A stretch of 16,688 nucleotides of DNA from Neolecta irregularis DAH-3 (Eukaryota; Ascomycota; Neolectomycetes; Neolectales; Neolectaceae), in assembly GCA_001929475.1 (NCBI GenBank), contig LXFE01000182.1, positions 1 to 16,688 of the forward strand. Direction: 5' to 3'. The notes under the pieces are model-generated. The model was not told where the DNA came from. It did not search any database and was given only the letters and a program-made list of their open reading frames with translations. The position numbers were made by a program, and so were the translations under genes. This document shows positions 1 through 9,438 of this stretch, one piece after another; positions within the stretch are counted from its first letter, which is position 1; each line of letters opens with the position of its first letter.

Positions 1-228
1 TGTGGGGCGGCAGCGATTGCGGGCGCGGAGCTGGGCGTGCTGCTGCTGTGGACGCTGGCTGCTCACCGCCCGCTGCCCGCGAACCCATGGCTGTACTCTT
101 CGGTGGCAGCCTGGCGCAGCGTCGCCTTTGCGGTTGCCGATGCGCTACTGGCCCTGGCCGTGCACTGCTGCTCGAGACGGGCGGGAGAGGCAGGAGAGAT
201 AGACGGGAGAGGCGGGCGAGCCAGGTAG
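1..228 (+). CDS. 3' end of a probable membrane protein (partial)
   Basis: Frame 1 is open from the first base to a TAG at 226-228, giving 75 residues of a gene that begins outside the window. The first two thirds read like a membrane protein C terminus: a hydrophobic stretch rich in A, L, V and G around residues 3-21, a short polar loop with PLPANPW, then a second hydrophobic stretch around residues 32-58 ending in CCSRR. The last 20 residues (GEAGEIDGRGG type) are encoded by the purine-rich low-complexity block starting near 170, so the gene may simply run into a repeat that supplies its stop codon. I do not recognise the family. Because the frame is GC-rich, chance openness is a real alternative; the hydrophobic pattern is the main support. 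Confidence 0.35.
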   Translation, partial: CGAAAIAGAELGVLLLWTLAAHRPLPANPWLYSSVAAWRSVAFAVADALLALAVHCCSRRAGEAGEIDGRGGRAR

Positions 229-355
229 GCGAGACAGGCAGGCGAAGCGGGCGAGAAGAGCGCGAGTAGGGTGAGATGAAAGAGGCTCGCGAGATGGACT
301 GGCAAGGCGGGCAGGCGAGGCGGGCAGGCGAGGCCAGTAGGAAGGCGGTTACGGA
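160..355. repeat. purine-rich low-complexity GC block
   Basis: The plus strand is almost only G and A with scattered C, built from imperfect short units of the type GGCGGGCAGGCGA, several nearly head to tail at 300-335. It is the opposite strand bias of the block at 540-1060. Open frames on both strands here are low-complexity artefacts. Confidence 0.75.
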
Positions 356-540
356 GGAAAGAATTATTTAATATCACGTGAAAAAGCCCGTTTCGGCCCA
401 TGTACCGATGGGCCGGATATTTTTCTTGGCCCGGCCCATGGCCAATTGCCAACACTGCCCCTTCCACTAGATATAGAACATTATTTTTGAAAACTCATCA
501 AGTGTGAGGGCATAAGGTAGATCCTGATTTTCCACAACAC
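356..540. repeat. spacer with GGCCCAT/ATGGGCC inverted repeats
   Basis: This unique spacer separates the purine-rich and pyrimidine-rich blocks. It holds a perfect 7-bp inverted repeat, GGCCCAT (395-401) and ATGGGCC (408-414), with a 6-base loop, and a further GGCCCAT at 433-439. No gene is visible. Confidence 0.6.
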
Positions 541-1062
541 CCTCGCCTACCCGCCTTGCCTGCCTCTCCTATCTCTCGCGCCTCTTCAGCCTTGCGCACC
601 TGTCTCGCGCCTCGCCAGGCTCTCCCAACTCGTGCTCCTGCCTCGCCCACCTTACGCTCCTCGCCTTCCTTGTCCCGCCCGCCTTTCCCGTCCCGTCTGT
701 CCCTCCTTCCTCTCCCATCTCTCCCGTCCTCTCCTGTCCCGCCCGTGCCTCCTCTCCCGTCCCACCTCGCCCATCCCGCGCGTCCAGTCCCGCCTCGCCT
801 ACCCTGCGTGTCCCGTCCCCTTTCGTGTGTCCCGCGCTTCCTGTCCTGCCTCGCCCGTCCTTCCAATCTCGCGCCCCCCTCCCATCTCGAGCTCCTGTCT
901 CGCCCGCCTCATGCCTGCCCATCCCGCCCACTCGTCCTGCCCGCCTTTCCCAACCCTTCCGTCCCTCCCATCTCGCCAATCTCACCCGCCCGTCTCTCCA
1001 GCCCATCCCACCCACCTCACATGCCTCGCCCGCCCATCTCTCCCGCCTCTCAAACATCACAC
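540..1062. repeat. pyrimidine-rich low-complexity GC block
   Basis: About 520 bases of C and T on the plus strand with recurring CGCCTCGCCC, TCCCGTCC and CCCATCTC words. Long frames are open on both strands (proline/serine/arginine-rich on one, glycine/arginine/glutamate-rich on the other), as expected for a stop-poor simple sequence, so none is called a gene. It roughly mirrors the purine-rich block at 160-355. The composition changes sharply at about 1065. Confidence 0.75.
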
Positions 1063-1620
1063 TATGGATAAGAAAGGGGAATGGAGAGGGACACAAGTAC
1101 TAGAAAGTATATCATGTAGAAATCTTTATGAACATATCAATTCTTCGAGTCTGGGAATGATCACTATTCTATAATCTACTACTACAAAAGTCTAGATAGT
1201 ATCTCAATGTATAACACTTTGGCATCAGAAAGCTCATATTAGGGAAATGGTAGTCACATGATATGCATGGACCGTCCATGGATTGGGCCTGACCCTCAGA
1301 AAAGCCCATGGGCAGGACTTTGGTTCATCTGCAACACTGCATCATATCTGGATGTTTCAAAGAAGCAACAGGCGAATTAGGTTTGTAAAGCAGAATTCAG
1401 TCAGCATGTTAGGAATTTAATTTCTATGCTGAATTTCACAGGTTGAAGATTGGAGCTGTTCCTTAAGAAAGTCTTTACTGCGTTTAAGTGCTCTGAGTGG
1501 AAGGTTTATTTGTCCGAGAAGGGTAATGCGCCGCTGTAAGATCAAAATCAAGCAGACCTCCAAAAAAGACATCAGACTCCACATCATCTTTGTCTTACAT
1601 GATCAACATCTTTGCAAAAT
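1063..1620. other. intergenic region upstream of the TFIIIC subunit gene
   Basis: No supported gene. Moderate GC, stops in all frames. It carries a 10-bp perfect palindrome GCCCATGGGC at 1304-1313, a word family that recurs at 395-440 and 6950-6961. The promoter of the downstream gene must lie here, but I see no clear TATA element at a convincing distance. Confidence 0.5.
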
Positions 1621-4600
1621 ATGGACAATTTGATCACTTATATTGTAAATGAAATAACCTATGAGGGACCAAACGGTAAGCTATTTTCGATTCTTTACCG
1701 GTGGTGGTGGAATGGTGCAACAGCGCCCGCTCAATTTGGATTCTCCACAAAGAGAACTCTTGCAATAAAGTTCTAGAAGAATTAAAATCTTCTTTGTCGT
1801 ATTTCGAACCGTTGCCGGAAACTTTGTCCGGGGAAGTACGTTATATAGAGAGGGCCGACGGTTCGAATCTTGGGTATGCTTACTTTTCTGTAGGATGTTT
1901 GCTTTCGCAACTGTGGTCATTTATATCGAATTACACCGAAAAGCACAACCAGGCTAATTCAGTTTGGGACCTTGTTATACAGCATCATCTTGATCACACA
2001 TCTAGGTTCTGGATGATGCACTCCGAAGTCTCATTTGGAAATATCTCCTTCAGGAAGATAGTGTTTTGGTCAAAAAGCGAGACCAATCATCTTTATTTGA
2101 CGTACATGTGCTCGGCGAGATCCAGTTGACCGTATTAGAAAACGAGCAGTCATGTTTCGAACTATGCCAACTTGATCGGGAAGGATCACGATACGCAGGT
2201 TTTAATTGCGGAAGAACGTCGATGGATAATTCTGACCGGCCATGGAGTCGACCATACCAAGGTAATTTCACAACCTGCAAAAGTGACGAGGGTAATCTGT
2301 ATAGGTTTCTCCTTTAGCATTTGCTATTCTCGAATGTGCAACCTATGGACGTAGCCAGGGAATGCCGCAAACAAAGATTGCAGCTATGACAGGTCAAGAA
2401 CCTCGAAGCTTTCCTAGCAGAGTTAAAGCTCTTGTACATGCAGGATTAATGTACACTACTGAGTCTCTGCTATTTGACTGAAACTCCAGTCGCAAGGAAA
2501 AGTGTATTGCGGACGGAGCCAAAACCTTTCGTTTGACACATACGAAATTTGCTCCCCCGAAAGCAGTTACAAAGCAGCTAATTGATACTGCCAGAGTAGA
2601 GTGTGGCATCATCGAGAAGTTGGGTGTTGCACCAGATCATACCTTGCCTTACAGGGAAGTCCGGGATAGTCTCGTATGTTCCACTTTTAATCAGTGCTTG
2701 ACATATATTTTAGGGCTACGAAGGCCCCAAATGGTATCGCGTATTCGCTGCAAAGATTCGAGAATGGGAAGAGGAACGCCTCGTTCTCCGATATTTTATT
2801 GAAGGAGGCAAAAAGCAAATCAGAATTAAATATCTCAGATTAGGAATACCTTTTGAGAACGCCCTACACACGATTTTGGAACGCCAACGACGAGGATATA
2901 CACAAGCTATCTTATCTGACAGCGAAGATGAGAGAGACCTCGGCGAGGATGACCTTGAGGATGACCTCGACAATGTCAATGATCACATCAAAGTTTTATA
3001 CGATGATGTTATTCGCGAATTTCCTATTGAAGTACAACTGTTCAACTTTATTGCTGCATCTGGAACAGAAACGGTGTCTACTAATGCATGAGGTCTCTTT
3101 TCATAAGCCTGTGTAATATTCTAGGATATCATACAACGATTAAATTTTAACTTTAATCGGCGGAGTGTCGGTCAAACTCTTGAAAGGATGACATTTGATC
3201 CGAAAAAACCTCCGATTCCTCAATGCGCAGATCGCGTTTTATTTCGAGAGATTGACGGTCATGGAAAAACCTCATTTTATCGATATGTTGTGGCTGAACA
3301 TCACGCGAACTATAGAAAGAGAATCGGTCTTGATTCCAAAGGTGCTGGAGACCTTCCTTCCGTAGTCGGAGAATTTAGAATTCCTCCGATAAGCTTGCTT
3401 CCTCCACAAGAGCCAGTACGGACTATGGACCACGAGTTGAAAGGTTCCGGAGTGCACGATTATAGCAAACTGACTGATAGTAAAATCAGTCCGAGGAAGA
3501 CCGCGTAAGACAGTAAAAGCTCTTGATGTGTCTAAAGACTCTCATCCTCGTTCAGATGGCTTGGAGACTGTTAAGAAGAAGGGTCGTCCTCGCAAACACC
3601 TAGAGAGCGAACAGGGTGATGCATTTCTGCAGTCTAGAAAACGAGTGTTGGCGAAGAATTCGGAAAAAATGTTGCCGTTGCGAAAACGTTTAAAGGTTGG
3701 AAGTAAAGAGATAGTGGAGCACTCTGGGGTTGATCCTGATATTCAGACTTCTCAAAACACGCAAAATCTCGAAAAGCAAGGTCCTGTTGCAGAACGCAGA
3801 AAGGCAGGGGAAAATCCAACGACTGAATCAAAAACGGGAATGCTAAAGTCATACCTAATAGATTCAAGCGAAATCGTCAATAGCAGGGATTCTACTTGCC
3901 ATAAAGCCGATAACTTGATGTCGAGGGTTATCGAACGTTCCCGAATCAAGTCCCTATCAAAGTGCTATAGTTCTTCGGAAGCCGAATCTTTAACCTTACC
4001 TGGTCTTCAAATTCCATTTACCTCGGCTTCCGGGGATCCTTATTCTGCCATGGTTAGTGATAGTGTCCAATGTCTCGGACATGTTGATAACTGTTGCGAT
4101 TCTCAGTTCCAGTCTTCACAGGATTTCAGGAATAATTCTGCACAGAATCAAAGTACTGATGGGTTTGTATCAAACAGTTACACATCTGTCACTCAACAAC
4201 AGCTCCAGACAGATCATTTCTCAGAATTACCCAACCTTTCGTTTTCGACGAATGGTTCCCTGAATGCAACCGCAATGAAGGAGGACTCAATCGCCGATAT
4301 TTCCTTTGTAGCATCACGAGCTGCTGCCAACCCAGTGTCGATTGACCCAGCTCTAATGATGGATGATCCAGCCCCTTTCTTGGAAATATGCAACGAACCT
4401 GTTGTTGACATCACCGAGAATACCGGACTTGTCAAAAGCTGCAATCCAAGAAGTAACAAACTCAGGCACTCAGTTCAAATGATTCATCGACAACAAACGA
4501 TCAAGGAAATTCTGGACTCCCAAAGCGGTTTAGTTGAAGGAGGGCAGAATCTGGAGCAATTGTACAATGCGAATCTTGCATCTAAAACTACCTCTGGAAA

Positions 4601-6939
4601 GCCTCTTACAATCGATAGACGCACATTAAGATCAACTATTGCAGCCATGGTGAATGCCCGAAAAATCAATGAAATCAAATTGTCACTGACCGATGCGAAA
4701 GGATGTGAGGTAAAGACCAATCTCATCATTGACAGTAAATATGATGCCCTCGGGCCCGAGGTTAGTGCCTTTCAAGAGAATCTTCGTGATCTTTATCGAA
4801 GAAGAAGATTGCTTATCAAGCCAATGAAGAAAATCCAATGCACCACTCAAGAAGCCGTCGCTCAGTTGTCCAGACGGCTACAGAAACGAGCAGAAGCTAC
4901 AGACGAAAGAGCCAATCAAGCCACTCGAGGTTGTCACCTTGATTCAGAAGCCCAAATTCGAGCGAGAAAGCTTGTTGCTGAGCAAATGAGAACTTTGGAA
5001 CAACGACAGAAGGCAGCTGAAGAAGAGACACAACAGTCACGTTTCTTGCTCTCGAAAATTGATACGATAAATCACAAGATCAAACATACACACAGCGAGA
5101 AACTTGAGGAACCTCTAATCCCCGGTCAAATTTCATTCAAGCAAGATGAATATCAAAACCTACTCGACCTCGCTTTTGCACCCGTGCCTATTTCGTCTCG
5201 ACCTTCAGGTGAAATGGAAGCGAAAGGACCGAAAGTCAGAAAGCGAAGAATGCCAATGCTTTTAGCTTCTGACGTTGTATCACCGGTCAACAGAGTTCCA
5301 TCACGACGCGCATACCAGGACGAAGCGCAAGAGGAGGCTATCCTGGACATGAATGATCCGTCCGTCCTTGACCTCAATGAAATTTGTGAGACATCCTCGG
5401 TAGAGCACTCTTGACGTTTGTAGACACAAATGTCCCGCTTCCTAGGAGACGGCATGTTTACGATGACGAAGAGAACCGATTGATTATTCGCCTAGTAATA
5501 GCCGCTCGGTGTCTATTCCAATCACATATCATTAAATGGGATATTGTCAAGAGAGCTATTCCGGCTCGCGAGCGCAATCAGGTCAAGGTTCGGTGGAGTA
5601 ATCTTCGCAATCAACCATTGTGGAGAACCTATACCGCCCAACAAGCAAAGCTGTTCCCAGCTGCCTATAGAAAAGGTCTTCAAGAAGGTATTTTTGTGTC
5701 ACCTAATTTGGAGGATGAAGAGAGCATTGATCTTCTTCCATATATCAGCTATCTGGAGGAACTTGAGGCGGAAGGACTTGAAGAGTATATCTCGTAACCC
5801 GCTCATTTTCTAATCTGCCAGTGAACTAGATGATCAACTGTCAGTCTTACCGGAAACTATGGAAATCTTGAAAACTCACTTTGACATAACAAAAATCTCA
5901 GCAACCGAGAGTTGGCAAGACAAATACGATGCCCTGCTTCCCTACAGTCATAGAAAGCAATGCTTCGTTGATCATGCGTTCTATATGGCAATAGATCCAG
6001 AGATCGAACCTTCGGTCGATGACAGAGATGTTCAGCGCAAGATCAAGGTGTTATCACATGTTAGGAAGTCTGAAGGAACTGACTAAAAGTCTATCCTCGC
6101 TACTCCCCAACATATCTACGAAAAGGATCTAGCCGCAAAGATTTTAGAGGGTCATACTACACACGACGTGCAAGATGCTATTGATGCGCTATGTTTACGA
6201 CGTACAGCCGTTCGAATGAAAGCGAACAGTGGGAGGATTGTTCCTGGTCGAAACTTTCAGCTATCGGAGCAATTCTTTATTTCTTTGATCCCTCAATGGA
6301 ACCTGAAATTGTCAACACTTTCCAACTTCCAGCGGCTCATATTGGAAGCATTCAAGAAAGGACGAGCGAGTATTCCATTTTCACCCTTATCAAACGATAG
6401 TACAGTTGCTTCCATTCTGAACCTGGTTGCGTCACGAAAGGTAGCACCAATATCTGAAATATATGTACTGATATATAGATTCGAATCCAGCCCGCTGAGG
6501 AATTTTTTGAAAATATGGATGCTGCAGACAGTGGATATCAACGTTATGGTATAACGACCCTTCGAATCTGACTTACGTCCCAGATCGCGAGCAACATGAT
6601 TTTGGGGTTGTCATCAAACGCGGAGAGTCATATATCTCGGATGAAGGAATGTCACAAGACCAGAGCAAGGTCCAGGAAGATCACCATTATGTATGGACAA
6701 ATCTCGCAAAAGAACGCATCCCTGCGATGTGGAAAAAGGTGGACGATCGTGTAATTTCTCTAGTTGTGGGTCATCCTGGAATATCAAAGGCTCGGATCGC
6801 CAACCAAGTGTCTGTTTCCCTGGATGGTGCTGAACTAGGTCGAATTCTTCAAGGAATGCTCGAGCAGAATCGAATATCTTCCCGGGTGATATCAAATAAT
6901 TCTTATTATTTTTCTACAGAGTTTTGGTATATCTTGTAA
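1621..6939 (+). CDS. TFC3: TFIIIC B-box-binding subunit, TFC3-like (14 exons)
   Basis: Probable largest DNA-binding subunit of TFIIIC, which recognises the B box of tRNA genes and recruits the Pol III machinery in the nucleus. My model joins 1621-1675, 1894-1961, 2006-2131, 2199-2277, 2318-2450, 2490-2673, 2714-3085, 3125-3443, 3481-5385, 5424-5784, 5822-6047, 6090-6440, 6479-6548 and 6584-6939: 4605 nt, 1534 aa. The N terminus MDNLITYIVNEITYEG matches the usual fungal Tfc3 start. Residues about 84-154 form the B-block winged helix (VLIAEERRW ... GHGVDHTK ... MTGQEPRSFPSRV). Two AT hooks follow (RGRPRK near 450, KGRPRK near 480). A Myb-like segment starts near residue 1088 (RRRHVYDDEEN), and the end is aromatic (TEFWYIL), as in the family. 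Introns are 35-67 nt except the first (218 nt). Intron 7 is GC-AG. The 2278-2317 junction is non-canonical and could hide a 1-bp indel. Family assignment rests on recalled homologues. Confidence 0.82.
1676..1893 (+). other. long first intron of the TFC3-like gene, with a B-box-like site
   Basis: A GT-AG intron (GTAAGC ... TCTGTAG) that joins the start-proximal residues EGPNG directly to CLLSQLWSF, which is how the family continues. At 218 nt it is about five times longer than most introns in this window. It contains GGTTCGAATC at 1860-1869, matching the Pol III B box (GGTTCGANTCC) until a final T. The flanks do not fold into a T-arm or acceptor stem, so it is not a recognisable tRNA. Confidence 0.55.
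2278..2317 (+). other. unresolved intron junction in the TFC3-like gene
   Basis: The protein requires CCT-G before and CA-TTT-GCT after a roughly 40-nt gap to join VISQP to AFAILECATYG. The gap ends in a good CTTTAG acceptor but would start with CA. GT at 2262 or GC at 2277 gives the wrong frame. A one-base indel or a non-standard donor is needed. Confidence 0.5.
3086..3124 (+). other. GC-AG intron, 39 nt, in the TFC3-like gene
   Basis: The frame runs to VSTN, then meets GCATGA containing an in-frame TGA, and resumes in the same frame after TTCTAG with DIIQRLNF. A GC donor at 3086 keeps the conserved STN residues. A GT donor at 3074 with the same acceptor is the alternative and would delete four residues (VSTN). 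Confidence 0.6.
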
Positions 6940-6949
6940 TTAAATAGGC

Positions 6950-6961
6950 CATGGGCCCATG
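6950..6961. repeat. 12-bp palindrome CATGGGCCCATG
   Basis: Perfect palindrome 11 bases after the stop codon of the TFC3-like gene. It belongs to the same CCCATGGG word family seen at 395-440 and 1304-1313. Confidence 0.7.
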
Positions 6962-6966
6962 ATAGA

Positions 6967-7107
6967 ATGAGGAATGCAACATATTTTCATATCCCGATTG
7001 TTTCTCAGAACCTCGACGATGAGAGCCAAGTTGAATCAATACTCAACTTCCTATTGGAGAATATTATTGAAGGTGCTCCAGTAAAATTCCGTGGTGTAGT
7101 AGCATGA
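6967..7107 (+). CDS. short ORF in frame after the TFC3-like stop
   Basis: A 46-codon frame begins at ATG 6967 and ends with TGA at 7105-7107. It lies in the same frame as the preceding gene with no second stop between TAA 6939 and here. The composition is protein-like (NLDDESQVESILNFLLEN). TTTCTCAG at 7001-7008 would be a good acceptor, and joining 6885 to 7009 with a 123-nt intron would replace the aromatic tail with this sequence. I prefer the uninterrupted end of the upstream gene because its aromatic terminus fits the family, so this is either an alternative last exon or chance. Confidence 0.25.
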   Translation: MRNATYFHIPIVSQNLDDESQVESILNFLLENIIEGAPVKFRGVVA

Positions 7108-7247
7108 TTGCTCGTGCTGAAGTTAAGATTTATATAAGAAACATTAAACGAGAGATAAAACAAAACACTTTTCTATATTCAAGTTTCCTATCACAATTAA
7201 CTCCATAAGTCTTATTAGTACACAGAAACCCTAGATTACTTATATGG
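7108..7247. other. convergent intergenic region
   Basis: Short AT-rich spacer between the convergent 3' ends of the TFC3-like gene and the Zn2Cys6 gene. It should hold poly(A) signals for both strands. No clear ORF or stem-loop is visible. Confidence 0.5.
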
Positions 7248-9324
7248 CTATATCCTATTGCGACCTTGTTCACGAAGGTAATCATATGCCCATAGCCAGC
7301 CTAATGACTCAATCTTACTGATAACCGAGAATCTACTGATTAAACTTGGAGTGAGACGACGCTCCTTCCGAAGCTCATCGATGACATCGCAAGCAGGTTG
7401 GGTATGTTCGTTGTGAACCAATTCGGGAATTTCGCAAATCACGTGATATGCATTGTCGATTAGAGACCAAGCTTCCAAATCCTTCGAAGCAGTGATGATT
7501 AGTTCGCTCCCCAGTACAACAGTGGCAAGAAATGGCATCGACATCATCCAGGTGGCCCCTAGCCATCTGTAGGACTCGATATCGTCAGCCTTAGAGTGCA
7601 AGAGATGGATTGCTTTCAATAGACGCTTTGCTGAGGACACGATGCGTTCTCGAGACAACTTATTTTGCCGATTTTGAAGGAAGGGAAGATGAATGCAAAA
7701 GTAAAGCCGTGGAATAATGGAATCGAATACAATTCCTCTCCATACCATTTCAGGTGCACCACTGCTATTCTGAAAGGTCAATTCATTGAGAGCAGTGGAT
7801 TCTGCTTTCTGCAGTTCAGCATCTAATGCGATGATTCGAGTGAAAGACAAGGGTCTGACAGACCGTATCTCTCGGGAAACAGGTCCCAAGAATGTGATCA
7901 ATTTTGAAAGATAGATATTCCACATGACGTTCGAGCAGTCATGTTCACTACGACCATCCAGGGCAACATCATACGAAGGATCAAGGCAGTCGTAGTCACC
8001 AGGGTGAATTTGAGAAGGAAGCCCTTCTCCCCATGCATTTGAACTTGTCAATCAGCCTCATGAAAGGAAGAGAAGAGACTACGGCCTTACGTTTCACAGA
8101 CAACAATGCACATCCACAGGCGCCGCCGGAATTCCCAGTCTTTCTGTGGCAACCCAATGTTGGCAGGATCACGGTGAAGCCTGACCAATAAGCAAAGCCC
8201 TATGTTAAATAAATATACCCGAGACTTTGAGCAATATGCACAAGCATTCCCGTATTCATCCATACCACAGCTAGGCAACGTTAGCAGATCCCAGGATAAA
8301 ACCAACGTACACTTAGGTGCAATATCAACATTCAGCTGATTTACAAGCAATGCTTGCACTACATCCAAATCATAATTTTCCATGAACTTTCCCACCTCCA
8401 GAACTTCCTTCATTCCTTGTTTTAGCGCGAGTCGATATGCTGATCTTTCCATATTTACAGCGGAAAGGACTTTTAAAATATCCGGGTGATCATCACGAAA
8501 ATATGTACGAAGACTAGCGGATAAGATTGACAAAAGAAGTGCGAGCCAAAAGGGCCGATTAGCCTCTGGAAGAACATCACCGTGAGTGAGGTAGAAACGT
8601 TTCCAAAAGCTTTCATGTTCGCGACGAAATGATGGTAAATGAATGTTGAATCTCAAGAAGGAATTGGCGGTTTCGAAATGATTGATCAGAATATCACAGA
8701 TGAGTTTTGATGGAACAAGTGTTTTGACAAGGTGGTCAAAGACCCCGCGCTGATGCTCTTGTAATGTCTCGCTATATCTTCCCGGTCGGATGCGAGCAGG
8801 AAGACATCGATAGATCTATGCTTAGAGCGGGCCATGAAAAGTGATGAATACGTTTTGGGTGGCGGCCGACCTACTATGATATCGAGCTCCAGTGGCCTGG
8901 TCTGTCGAAAAGTCACCAAAAGCTCGAACTGCCATCAAAACCTTGGCATCTCTTGCATTACTTTCCCTAGGAAAGATATTAGAATTTGACGAATGGGATT
9001 TTGAGATATCCTGTAAACGAGAAGCATTGAGTTGTCGTAACCGAGCAATTTCTCTTTCTGCGGCATATAACCGTTGTTCGATCTCGCTATTGTCGACTAG
9101 GATCACGCTACTACGCGATCAGAGGTGCTATTCAACTACGAGACCCACGGATCCTCGTAGACACATTCCTCCTCACGACGAAGACAGGCCTTGAGCTTTT
9201 AGTCCACAACATATCACGGTGGAATTAATACCTCGCAGGGCTGATGACGATCACATTTTGACTTTTTGACCCTGCAGCCCTCACAGCTCTGTGGAGTTCT
9301 TTTACGCTTGTATTGGCCAGACAT
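7248..9324 (-). CDS. Zn2Cys6 fungal transcription factor (5-6 exons)
   Basis: A nuclear, sequence-specific regulator. Reading the minus strand, my model joins 9324-9232, 9189-9149, 9107-8852, 8815-8091 and 8043-7248 (636 aa). Residues 14-40 form a complete binuclear zinc cluster, CEGC ... KSKCD ... PC ... CLRREEEC, with spacing C2C6C5C2C6C. A basic linker and a coiled coil (EIEQRLYAAEREIARLRQ, about 53-70) follow, suggesting dimer binding. The middle part is a fungal_trans domain with RLHRDP and RRRLWM as landmarks. Introns are 36-47 nt; the first splits the zinc cluster between its fourth and fifth cysteines. A further 42-nt segment, 8312-8271, has a donor, a GCTAAC branch site and a CCTAG acceptor and keeps frame; if spliced the protein is 622 aa. 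Target genes cannot be told from sequence. It is divergent from the uncharacterised gene to its right. Confidence 0.85.
8271..8312 (-). other. probable frame-neutral 42-nt intron in the Zn2Cys6 gene
   Basis: On the minus strand this runs GTGTAC ... GCTAAC ... CCTAG, with a textbook branch site. It is divisible by three and has no in-frame stop, so retention adds 14 residues (CTLVLSWDLLTLPS type). Removal brings the QALL helix to a more usual distance from LHRDP in fungal_trans domains. Confidence 0.6.
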
Positions 9325-9438
9325 CACCACTGTAATGCTTAGAATAATGATATGCCAATAGTCGGAGATACGTAAGCAATAGACAAGAAAGGAGGAAGGC
9401 TGATGTGTTGAAGAAAAAAACGAGCATACGACCTAGTT

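Noticed and set aside
498-1174. Long proline/serine-rich and glycine/arginine-rich frames on both strands.
   Set aside because: They are simple-sequence artefacts of a stop-poor pyrimidine/purine block with no domain or start context.
1694-1893. Possible tRNA gene in the first intron of the TFC3-like gene, from the B-box-like GGTTCGAATC and an upstream leucine-tRNA-like CGCCCGCTCAA.
   Set aside because: Only the innermost two T-stem pairs form, no acceptor stem pairs, and the spacing to a possible A box exceeds 100 bases.
1621-6939. Reading the TFC3-like gene as a pseudogene because of many frame changes and in-frame stops (for example at 2479, 3089 and 6084).
   Set aside because: Nearly all breaks fall in 35-45 nt segments with donor, branch and acceptor signals, and removing them restores the family sequence; only the junction at 2278-2317 stays unexplained.
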